From Prorocentrum cordatum (taxonomy: Eukaryota > Sar > Dinophyceae > Prorocentrales > Prorocentraceae), in NCBI GenBank assembly GCA_963575745.1, contig CAUYUJ010015016.1, positions 36,450 to 100,449 of the forward strand: a stretch of DNA of 64,000 nt, written 5' to 3'. Positions 55,975-64,000 of this stretch are shown here, piece after piece (the first letter of the stretch is position 1; every line of letters starts with the position of its first letter). Under the pieces are notes generated by a model. That model made no database searches. It saw nothing but the letters and a program-made list of their open reading frames with translations, and was not told the DNA's origin. Position numbers and translations under genes: made by a program.

Positions 55975-58900
55975 GTGATGTGCTACATGTGCGCGAGGGG
56001 GGGCCTCTGGGAGCCGCCGGGTAGCACGATGCAGTCTGAGCCTGCCGTTGTACGCACTTCTGTTTTTGCTAGTTCCCCTCCGCCCCCCATTCCACCTCGC
56101 CCCAGTGGCCCTGTGCAGGCACTCCCCTACCTCCCCTCCGAAGGTTCTCTCAAGGTTACGACGTGGAATGCACACAGTCTGTTTGGAAGTATTTGGGCCT
56201 CCGCCGAGATGCAAACCCGTACTTTTGGTTACTTTAAGCGTCTGTTGAAAAAAAGCACGGCGTTGTGATGGTCCAGGAAGTCCACGGCAACGAAGCGGAT
56301 CTTAACGAGCTGCAGAAGCGGTTTCCGATATATCAGATGTTTGGTTCGTTCCTGGAATCCGAGATCGTTGGAGGCGTGGCCATAATGGTGCACGATAGGG
56401 TTGCGTATCAGTTTCAAGGTCGGCAGGTGGTTGAAGTCGCGGCAGGGCGCATCCTCGTACTTCGGCTTCTCGGGCCAGCAGGCAATCTCCAGCTAATAAA
56501 CATCCACCTCGACCTTGGTGAGTCTCAGTCATCTCTGAAACGTCAGATGCTTGCGACCGCCCGCGCAGCCCTGGGCAGCGATGAAGCCACCGCCACCGCG
56601 GCATGAGATTTCAAGTTTTGTGCTGGTGGCGAAGGGCGGATCAGAGTTCGAGGTGGCAAATCTACCACTACCTCCCCTTCACCTCTACTACATCCTCCTG
56701 GGCCAGTTCCAAGGGTATGCAGAAATATTCCAGCCTCACCACACTCACAAAACCATCAGGGACGATCGAGTTATTTCAGTGGGAAGGATTGATCGGATTT
56801 ACGTTCCTACTCCCTCTCTGGTTCTCCTGGACTACAAGCCCATCTCTGGAGAGTCGTCTCTAACCTTTTTCAGGACTCGCTTCCCAGCGACCACGTCGCC
56901 GTGTTCTTGGCTCTCTCTGCTCCTGCTCCCTCATCCAGTCGACCGGTTACCCCGAAATGGGTGATGCGCTCGCCTATCTTTAGGAACGAGGCCACTGGCA
57001 TCCTTGAGGACATCGATTTGGCACTGGATCCCGTTCAGAGAGTTCTGGATTGCAAGGGAGTTATATATGAAGCCGCCCGTAGAGTCAAAGCTCACCATGA
57101 ATTCCGAGGACCTCAGAGCGTCGAGGAAACAATCACCTGGATGCTTGCACTTACCAGAGCCTCTCGCTACAACGACTGTGCCACTGCGAGAAGAGCAACC
57201 GTGGCTTACCCGCATCTGGCCTCTTTTTTTTCGACTGCACGGCGATGCAGTGGCGCGACCAACTGAAGTTCCAGGAGGAGTTTGTCATCCCTCATGCTCG
57301 TATATTTGCAGAGAGTGGAGCAATTGCTTGTATCTGATTCATCGGTGAAGCCCGAAAGGAAGGACCGCCGCATTTCTTGCTTACGCGAGCTTGCTGCCGC
57401 CTGGGCCCCGTTCGACAGGACTTCCTGCGCAGCATCTCTGACCCCCATGAGAACCCCTGCGGTGCTCCTGAGGACCCCGCCAAGGCGCTAGCCGACTATT
57501 GGGGGGGACATCGCCGAGCGTAGGTATGTCGACCCCGAACGTGTCAAGCTCCTCGACCCGCGCATCCAAACGGTTAGCGCTGGCACGTCTCGGGGGGGTT
57601 CAGATGAACAATTCCAGGATGTACTCCGTCGGTCTCGTGAGTCAGCCCCTGGGCCCGACGGTATTAGTTACGACGCTTGGAAGGCTGGAGGCCTCATTTT
57701 CTCTGCCGCGCTGCATGGGCTATATCAGCGCGTGATCTCTGGTGGCGCGGCCCACGAGTCCTTCAACGAAGGATTGGCAGCATTCTTACCGAAAGGTTAC
57801 AGCGGCTCCTCTCAGCGAGGGCAAACTCGGGGCCCTGCCCCCGCCCGCCCTCTCACCCTCAGCAACGCGGACAACAGGCTTATCGTTTCCGCCCTCATCC
57901 CCCCCCTCTCCCAGGCATCTTCTCACCTGTGCTGCGGTATCCAGAAGGGTTTTGTCCCAGGGCGCCAAGGGCTGGAGCGCGTTATTGACGTGGGCTCCGC
58001 CATGGCCATTTTCACTGCAATGGAATATGAGCGAGAGCGTGGCGCCTGCTGTTTTGAAATTAAAACTGCTTTCCCCAGTCTCCATTTCCAATGGATCCAG
58101 CATGTGCTAGAGAAGGCTGGAGTTCCTGACTGGTATAGCCGCGCTATTATGACTCTGTAAAAATTGTTACCACGAATGTCAATTTCAGAGGCGCGACTGG
58201 CTGCTCGTTCCAAGTTGAACGTGGTGTCAACCAAGGCAGTCCTATGTCGGGGACTCTGTTTGCGGTCTGTTTCGGCTCGGTCCTGAGGCGCCTCCATAGT
58301 ATCTCGGGTTCCCAGTTTGACCCCGCCTTCTCCCTGCACGGCTTCGCCGACGACCTGGCTCTGATGGCCGTCAACATTTTCGATCCTTTACCCAAGGCTG
58401 CCCGCGGCTCGTTGAGCCAGGCACATAGCACGGGGCTCCTGATGCACCCCGCCAAGACTCAAATCATCATCCCCCGCCGGTTCGACGTAGACTCCGTCGA
58501 AGCTAAGTTCAAAGCCAGGGGTCTTCGGGTACGTACGTTCAAGATATCTGAATGTGGGAAATACCTCGGGATGATTCTTGGAGTGGGATCTCGGGGCCAG
58601 TCTTGTATTGGTCCGATTGACTCTCTGAGGAAGCGAAGTATTCATCTCAAGACGCTGAGTTTCTCTTTTTGTCAGATCACCGAAGCCTACACCATTTATT
58701 GTTTTTCTGTATGTGGCTATGTATCCCAAGTCTTTCCGCCGACAAATGAGTTACTACGTGCAGAAGCCAAATCTATTTCCCGTCTGACGTGTGGTCCGAA
58801 CAATGCGATCACCCCGCACCTTATGTATAACCTGACTGACTTTGGCTTCTCGCAGCAGATTCGCCACCTCGCCCTCTTCTGCAAGGCATCGGCCTACCGA

Positions 58901-59530
58901 GCACGCTGCAAGTGCGCTGCGTTCGGCAGGAATCGGAGGACGGTGGAGGAGATGCTAGCGGGGGATAATTGGGTGGTAGCGTACAAGGAGCAGCCACTAC
59001 TCAAGAATTCTATTCTCTCTTACCTCGAGAAGGTGTGGGTGGAGCTCACTGCGATCCCTGGCATGCCCTCTGATCCCCTTCTCCACGGCCTGCAAAGCAA
59101 AGCGCTGAACCTTTACATTCAGAACAAACCTGGCAGGTCTAGCAGCGGTGCTATTCTCACTCGCATGAAGCACTTTTTCCCTGCATGTACTGAAGAGATG
59201 GTAGACCGCCAGGTTACAGGTATGTGTATCATCGGTCGTCTTCTTCCCCCCTTCATCTTCGCCGCGGTATTCAAGACTATATGCAATTGTTGGAATACGA
59301 CGTCCAGGTATAGATCTGGAACCCGATGCTGTCTCTTTGGTTGTTGTGCCTTCGGAGGCGACATTCTCCAGCATTATCTTCAATGCCCTGCTTATCAACC
59401 TGCCGTGAGTGCCCTTCTGCCTCATCTCCCCTCCTCTCGGGCCACTGGTGATGTTAGCGCCTGGATGTTTGGCATCCCCCTTCCTTGTCCAATACTGTTG
59501 TTTGCTCTATTGCCATTGCCATATACCTGA
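55975..59530 (+). pseudogene. LINE ORF2: endonuclease-RT-zinc protein, frameshifted
   Basis: EEP endonuclease: LKVTTWNAHSLFGS (about 56150), MVQEVHGNEADLNEL with the catalytic Glu, LQLINIHLDLGESQS, and GRIDRIYVPTPSLVLLDYKP before SLPSDHVAVFLAL (SDH). RT: SAPGPDGISYDAW, RPLTLSNADNRLIV, FEIKTAFPSL (motif A), GVNQGSPMSG (motif B), LHGFADDLALM (motif C), LLMHPAKTQIIIPRR. The C-terminal zinc site is CLFGCCAFGGDILQHYLQC (about 59335-59392). The last 428 codons (58244-59530) are open, but upstream there are frameshifts, first at an A7 run (about 56249), then in the nuclease and before motif B. Motif A has Glu where the catalytic Asp is expected. Confidence 0.8.
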
Positions 59531-59654
59531 CTTTAGCCACTTTTAACTTGCTCCATGTAAGTGGGTTGCCGGATTCGCCTCGTGCTCGTCGCTCTTTTTT
59601 GTTTCTCTCCTACCCTTGGGTAAAGGTAGGCGGTGCCCAGGAAGACGAACATCC

Positions 59655-59880
59655 CCACTGAGTGCTATCTCCTCCCTCCTGCCTCCTCCCCCTCCCCTGC
59701 CTCCGCCTTTTCCTCCTTTTCGTCCTTTTCCACGCTATCCTCCTTCCTTCTCCTAGCCCTCCTCCTGCTCTTCCCTTGGACCTGCCTCTTCGGAGGCAGG
59801 TCGCCGTCCTAGTCCTCCTCCTCCTCGTCCTCCTCGGTCTCTTCCTCCTCCTCCGACTCCCCCTCTCCATTTTCACACTC
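59655..59880. repeat. CTC-rich pyrimidine tract
   Basis: CTCCT, CCTCCTC and TCCTCGTCC words on the plus strand, in the 3' part of the LINE transcript unit. Confidence 0.8.
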
Positions 59881-59929
59881 TTGGGGTACGACTTCCTATC
59901 CAGCCCTGTATTCCACTGCGTTCTCCCCC

Positions 59930-59985
59930 ACATCCCTGATCAAGGCAACTCGTTTGGCATCGTTTCCGGATGGGCTGGTGGGGCT
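59930..59985 (+). mobile_element. LINE 3' tail
   Basis: CCCTGATCAAGGCAACTCG, GGCATCGTTTCCGGATGGG and CTGGTGGGG form the tail shared in opposite orientation with 49676-49735. The element therefore spans about 54658-59990 (5.3 kb). No poly(A) tail was seen. Confidence 0.7.
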
Positions 59986-59989
59986 GCGC

Positions 59990-60691
59990 GAAGCGATTAG
60001 AATCAAGTATCGAGTGGCCTTCGGCCTACACCGCCACCTTGCACAGGTCTTAGAACTGAAGCCTCGCGGATGCCTGTGGGGATCCTTTGGCAGGCCTCTC
60101 GGAAGCCACTTGGAGGCGGGTTTTGAGGTGTCTCCTGGCGGGTCCGTGTGTGGCGCCCCCCTATTTAGGTGCACTCGCTTGAGGCGGGCACCGCCTTTCG
60201 AAGCGTTGGGCGCCGCCGCGCGGCGCCACGACCGCTCAGCGCGCGCGTCGCAAAAAAAAAAAATATCCTGAGGTCTGATTTGGACATCTTGGGGCCTCCT
60301 GGCACTTCTTGGGGACTCTTTGGGGGGGTCTGCTCGCGGTGTCGGGGCCAGACAGGCGCGGCTGGCCGCGCCGGCCGAGGCCGTGCGGAGGCCTGGGCCC
60401 GGGCCTGCTTCCACTCTTTGCTGGCCCAGGCCGGAAGGGCCGACGGCTGCTCGTCAGGATCATTTCCGGAGGCCCAGAGGTTGTCTACTGGACACAAAAT
60501 CGGTTTGATCGAGATGGGAACGGAAAGAATGGGTACAATGCCCAATAACAGTTCCTGCTCATTTTGAATAGGGTTCGCTGTCCGCGCCGCCGCGGCCTGT
60601 GTCCATTTGAGAGAGAAGGCCGCCTGCCCAACAGCGGCTGCTGTTGGTTTGGGATATCTTTTCCGTACCCGTTTCGGGCCTCCAAACAAAA
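59990..60691. other. Spacer with an A12 run
   Basis: A homopolymer A run lies at 60252-60263. CTTGGGGCCTCCTGG and CTTCTTGGGGACTC near 60289-60320 are isolated units of the CTTGG minisatellite. No gene was recognised. Confidence 0.5.
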
Positions 60692-60886
60692 GTGACCTTT
60701 CGCCAGAGTGAATTGTTGGTGCGGGCCCATCTGGGGTCCCCCGATCGCCGAACGCGATGCGGTAGTAGCGTCTTGCGCGCTTGTGCTTGGTCCCCCTGCG
60801 GCCCCCGAGAAACCGCTTGCCAAAGGTCACTCCTGCCCAGGGTCACTCTTGCGTGTAGCCGAGGTTTGCACCAACACCAAAATCGG
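60692..60886. repeat. Dispersed repeat R1, copy 2
   Basis: Same blocks as 8471-8646, diverged by perhaps a quarter of positions, ending AACACCAAAATCGG. Confidence 0.7.
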
Positions 60887-61432
60887 CTGTGTGCCTCCAC
60901 CGAGGGAAGATCTTCCCAGCTTCGTCGATGGTGGTCATATTCGGGCATCCGAGGTGGCCGGAAGATGACCAACGACACCAGAATCTAGGAGCATCGTTCC
61001 CAAGTGGACGCGCCCCCCTGTTCACCACAACTTAGGCGCCTATCGATCGTTGATTGTCGTTGGACTCGGCTGTGGGTGTGAGGTGGCCCAGCACCGGTTC
61101 TGGCCAGCAGGAGCGGGGGGGCAGGTTGGGGGTGGTGGGCGCGGTTTTTTGGGCCGTTTTCGGGCCTTGGGGCCGTCAAAAGCTGATCCAGGGTGAAGCA
61201 CTGCACCAATGGGAACCCCGGTTTGGCACCACCAGAAAAGGTCTAACATTTTTTGTCTTAAAATGAATGTTAGTGGTGCGTCAGTCACACAATTTTGTTA
61301 ACAGGCAGTTTGTGCTTGTGTGCTTGTTTCGTAGACCCACCGCCACTTTTGCGGCCTCCTCCAAATCTTAGTTTGCGCCAGGCCAGCACGCGTCATTTGA
61401 TCAAGCCTGTATGGGGCCCTCTTAAGGGCGGG
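60887..61432. other. Spacer upstream of the PDI-like gene
   Basis: Contains T-rich segments (ATTTTTTGTCTTAAAATG near 61246) but no TATA-like or other recognisable promoter, as is usual in dinoflagellates. Confidence 0.4.
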
Positions 61433-61595
61433 GTAAAGGCTTAAGGGGGGGATGCGCCGACTTCCGACCGCACATTCATCGCCGACAGGGGCCCGATAGT
61501 TCACCCCGGCCACGACCGTGCAGTTTCTCTATCGTGGGCGTGTCGCCGATTTAACGGCGATATATCGCCGATTCGAGGTCGATGCTAGTTCCCTG
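61433..61595. repeat. Dispersed repeat R4, copy 2
   Basis: Matches 46958-47127 (TCGCCGATTTAACGGCGAT, ATATCGCCGATTCGAGGTCG). The ATCGCCGAT words are partly self-complementary. Confidence 0.7.
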
Positions 61596-61621
61596 AGCAC
61601 CCTTGTTGTTTCCCCTCGCCC

Positions 61622-61644
61622 TCCGGTAGCCGTTTTGGCCCAGA
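61622..61644 (+). other. Relict spliced leader before the PDI-like gene
   Basis: GGTAGCCGTTTTGGCCCAG aligns with the spliced leader with one inserted G and four substitutions. It lies 53 bases before the ATG, where a trans-spliced mRNA would begin its short 5' UTR. This suggests the gene, or its ancestor, passed through a reverse-transcribed mRNA. Confidence 0.6.
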
Positions 61645-61696
61645 CAGTTCGCACTACAGCACAATCGCTGCTATCGCCCTCCTCGGCCGTGGAGCG

Positions 61697-63287
61697 ATGA
61701 GGTTCGCCGCCGCCCTCGTGGCCCTGGCGTGCAAGCTCGCCGCCTCCAAGGAGCTCACCAAGGAGACCTGGGACGACGCCGTGTCGGGGAAGACCGTCTT
61801 TGTCAAGTTCTTGGCGCCGTGGTGAGGACACTGCAAGCGCATGAAGCCCGATTGGGACAAGCTGATGGCCGAGTACGAGGGCTCCACGACGGTCCTCGTC
61901 GCAGACGTGGATTGCACCACGGGCGGCAAAGAACTCTGCAATTCGGTCGGCGTTCGGGGCTACCCCACCATCAAGACAGGTTCCCCCGACGACCTGCAGG
62001 ACTACAAGGGCGGCCGCGACTTCAACAGCCTCAAGAAGCACGCCGAGAGCCTGGGACCGACATGCGGCCCCGCGAACATCGACCTGTGCGACGCCGAGAA
62101 GAAGAAGCAGATCGAAGAGTTCACCGCCCTCGGCGCCGAGAAGCGCGAGGCTATGATCAAGGAGAAGGAGGAGGAGAGCGAGAAGCTCGAGGCGGACTTC
62201 AAGGCCTTCGTCGAGGGCCTCAACAAGGCTCGAGGGGGGGAAACTGCACAAGGATAACTTTCGGAGCACCCTGCGAATTTCTTGGATCGGCGCTGGGGCC
62301 CAAGTCCCTGGCGCGCGCACCGCGCCAGCGGCGGCACCGGAGGCGCTGCCTGGGGATCCAGTGCCGATTTAAGAAGGCCGCGCGGAGGTCAGACGATTTA
62401 TATTTATTCCCCAAGCAGTGCTTGCCTGCCTTTAGGGGTTCTTGTTTCTCTTACTTCTGCTCGAAGGAACTGGGCCTGTCTTGCGGTCTGGCGGCTCTGT
62501 GCTCGCCGTTGCCGCCCCGTCGCCGCCCCGTCGCCGCCTCGTCGCCGCCCGTCGCCTGGGCCTGTCTGGCGGTCTGGCGGCTCCGTGCTTGCCGTCGCCG
62601 CCCCGTCACCGCCTTGTTGCCGTCCGTCGTGTGGGCCTGGGGGGCGGTGTGGCGGCTCCGTGCTCGCCGTCGCCGCCCCGTCGCCGCCCCGTCGCCGCAT
62701 GGATTGCACCACGTAGATTGCGCAACTCAGAGTGCACCACATGTATTGCACCGCACATATTGCACCACGTCGACGGCACCACATAGATTCTACCACATAG
62801 ATTGCACATTCTTGATGGTTTCACACATATCGCACAGCGTCGCTTGCACCACATGTGTTCACAACATGGATTTCACCACATAGATTGGCTTACACATATT
62901 GCAATACATATGCAATTGCATATACATTGCACAACATATGGCGCCACATGCATTGCACCACGCGGATTGCATCGCAGATCTTGCACTCTTTTCTCTTTCT
63001 ACATATATATATATAAATATATATGTATGTATATTCACATACATGTATCTGTACACATTTCGCACGACAGATACTGACCCGCTAGGTTGTACATCATATA
63101 CTGCTACAGACACTGTTCGGGGTCCACGCTGGCTGACATTTAGTTTTCCGTTTCTCGAAAGGCGTACAAGGAGGAGAGCGCGAAGAAGGACGAGGCCGCG
63201 GAGGCCATCAAGAACAGCGGGCTGGGCCTGCTCAAGTCTGTGCACAAGTTTGCGGCGACGGCGAGCACGAGCAAGTCGGAGCTGTAG
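61697..63287 (+). CDS. ER thioredoxin/PDI-like protein, probable selenoprotein (two exons, 218 aa)
   Basis: Exon 1 is 61697-62227, exon 2 is 63162-63287, joined in phase 0 (NK|AYKEES). Residues 1-17 (MRFAAALVALACKLAAS) are a probable signal peptide. A single thioredoxin domain follows: KTVFVKFLAPW, then TGA at codon 43, then GHCKRMKPDW, VLVADVDCTTGGKELC and the cis-Pro loop GVRGYPTIK. A charged helical tail (about 130-200) ends in KSEL*, an ER-retrieval signal like KDEL. PDI-family proteins make, break or reshuffle disulfides in the ER through WCGHCK. The TGA replaces the first Cys codon, suggesting UGHC with selenocysteine. It is the only disruption in the gene. The alternative is a nonsense-mutated retrocopy. 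No SECIS was recognised by eye. Confidence 0.75.
62262..62388. repeat. Foldback repeat, copy 2 (intronic)
   Basis: The left arm 62262-62296 (TTCTTGGATCGGCGCTGG) pairs imperfectly with the right arm 62358-62388 (CCAGTGCCGATTTAAGAAGG). Sequence and layout match 17473-17568. Confidence 0.6.
62460..62700. repeat. ~87-bp GC-rich tandem, three copies (intronic)
   Basis: Units contain TGGGCCTGTCTTGCGGTCTG, GCGGCTCCGTGCTCGCCGT and CGCCCCGTCGCCGCC. Confidence 0.85.
62700..62990. repeat. 14-bp minisatellite, ATTGCACCACATAG (intronic)
   Basis: About 21 units of mostly 14 bp, for example ATTGCACCACGTAG, AGTGCACCACATGT, ATTGCACCGCACAT and ATTCTACCACATAG, more diverged to the right. Confidence 0.85.
62999..63060. 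repeat. TA/TATG microsatellite (intronic)
   Basis: ATATATATATATAAATATAT followed by GTATGTATATTCACATACAT. Confidence 0.85.
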
Positions 63288-63604
63288 TCTCGCTTGTCGC
63301 TCGCGGGTGGTCCCGACTAGGAATCGGGGTCCTCCGCGCGGGTGCACGGCGGACGAATTTTGTTGTGATGTTTTCCATCGAGTAGTCTACGCCATGAACA
63401 AACCAGCTCGACCTTGGACAGAGTCCCGCTAGGCCTCGAGGACCCCCGGCAGCGGCGCAGTGAGGATGCGAGCAGTGGCATAGGACGCCTGCGTACAGCC
63501 ACCCCCCCAGTCTCTGCTCTCGCCCCTCTCGCGCTCCGGAAAGGGCCTTGCATTCGATTGTGACAGTACAGCCAGCCCCCACCCCCAGCCAGGACCCCCA
63601 CTCC
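63288..63604 (+). other. Putative 3' UTR and flank of the PDI-like gene
   Basis: Sequence after the TAG stop. ATGA words (e.g. 63392) and GTGA words (63460, 63558) were inspected as possible SECIS cores. None had a convincing paired helix with a matching 3' GA. No AATAAA was seen, which is normal for dinoflagellates. Confidence 0.4.
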
Positions 63605-63716
63605 TGCCCTGGTGATCCAGGGGGTCCTGACCGGGGTGGGGGTGACTTTTTGGGGTTCTTGGGGGTTGATAAACCACCCTCCCTCCAGCCAGGACCCAAT
63701 GGATCACCAGGTCGGG
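63605..63716. repeat. Inverted repeat, ~25-bp arms
   Basis: CCTGGTGATCCAGGGGGTCC (from about 63609) is complementary to GGACCCAATGGATCACCAGG (to about 63712) with a few mismatches, around a loop of about 60 bases. A large hairpin could form in RNA or DNA. It lies about 320 bases after the stop codon. Confidence 0.7.
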
Positions 63717-64000
63717 AGTGGGGGTTTTGCCTGGGGGTGGGGGTGGGTTGTGCTGCCCTCAAGATATGGCGTGCTTTCTCTTCCCCGGTGGAGGGCGGCG
63801 GAAGGGCGGCGGAAGCCAGCGGAAGAACAAAACGACGCCGCCTCAGCCGTGGGAAGCCCGCGGGACTCTGGCGGAAGCTGGCGGAAGGAAAGTATACGCC
63901 CCCACGGGATGGCGATTCTTTTGGGTGCAAGTTTTGCGGTACCCACACCGCTACCCTCCGTCGTTTTCTTCCTTTTGGGGCTCTTGGGAGGCCCTCCTCG
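63717..64000. other. Spacer at window end
   Basis: GCGGAAG words recur (63789-63890) and resemble sequence near 8390-8450. The last 40 bases (CTTTTGGGGCTCTTGGGAGG) look like the start of another ~10.5-bp-period array. Confidence 0.5.

Larger units (their letters stand above)
62228..63161 (+). other. GC-AG intron of the PDI-like gene
   Basis: The donor is AAG|GCTCGA and the acceptor CGAAAG|GCG. AAGGC occurs at both junctions, as is common for dinoflagellate introns. Reading through the donor would give only nine further residues and a stop at 62255. The intron is filled by a foldback element, an ~87-bp GC-rich tandem, a 14-bp minisatellite and a TA run. Confidence 0.75.

Noticed and set aside
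61697-62257. PDI-like gene as a single exon ending at 62257, or starting after the TGA at 61841.
   Set aside because: A start at 61841 would lack the signal peptide and half of the active-site motif. Ending at 62257 adds a non-homologous-looking nine residues, whereas splicing to 63162 keeps the charged helix and gives KSEL.
63288-63700. Candidate SECIS elements at ATGA 63392 and GTGA 63460, and the large hairpin at 63605-63716.
   Set aside because: None shows the required order of 5' (A/G)UGA, paired helix, A-rich apical loop and 3' GA. The hairpin arms are fully Watson-Crick paired around the GATC words.

Overview
The window looks like nuclear DNA of a dinoflagellate. Three things point there: copies and relics of the 22-nt dinoflagellate spliced leader (consensus ending GCCATTTTGGCTCAAG), a GC-AG intron with matching sequence at both splice sites, and very high GC with extensive satellites and decayed non-LTR retrotransposons (LINEs). 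There are no operons, Shine-Dalgarno signals or prokaryotic genes. A large, GC-rich genome such as Prorocentrum would fit, but the species is a guess.

Layout. 1-6985: A/C-rich simple repeat. 7000-10300: dispersed repeats and a ~90-bp satellite. 10550-16000: remains of plus-strand LINEs (ORF1, nuclease, RNase H and RT fragments). 16360-28700: triplet microsatellites, ~10.5-bp-period minisatellites, a small terminal-inverted-repeat (TIR) element and foldback repeats, with no convincing gene. 29014-36630: a second plus-strand LINE, split by a block of ~102-bp satellite. 37200-44605: more 102-bp satellite interleaved with ~10.5-bp-period arrays, a TTTAGC array and an intact small TIR transposon. 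44650-49530: inverted repeats and triplet arrays. 49676-51790: a minus-strand LINE. 52400-54510: more arrays. 54658-59985: the best-preserved LINE, with a near-perfect spliced leader at its 5' end, an intact ORF1 and a frameshifted ORF2. 59990-61600: dispersed repeats. 61622-63287: the one convincing cellular gene, a two-exon ER thioredoxin/PDI-like protein ending in KSEL. 63290-64000: spacer.

Most interesting points. (1) The PDI-like gene has an in-frame TGA exactly where the first active-site cysteine of the WCGHCK motif should be, and no other break. This suggests a selenocysteine (UGHC) oxidoreductase, although no SECIS element was recognised by eye. (2) Two different LINEs begin with a spliced-leader sequence fused to a hairpin that has the same loop and a co-varying stem. 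(3) Several unrelated minisatellites share a 10-11 bp period, close to the DNA helical repeat. (4) A 192-bp TIR element sits in one unit of a tandem array, and sibling units show the empty TA target.

All coordinates and periods were read by eye. Array boundaries are approximate to tens of bases. Long open frames inside simple repeats were not called as genes.
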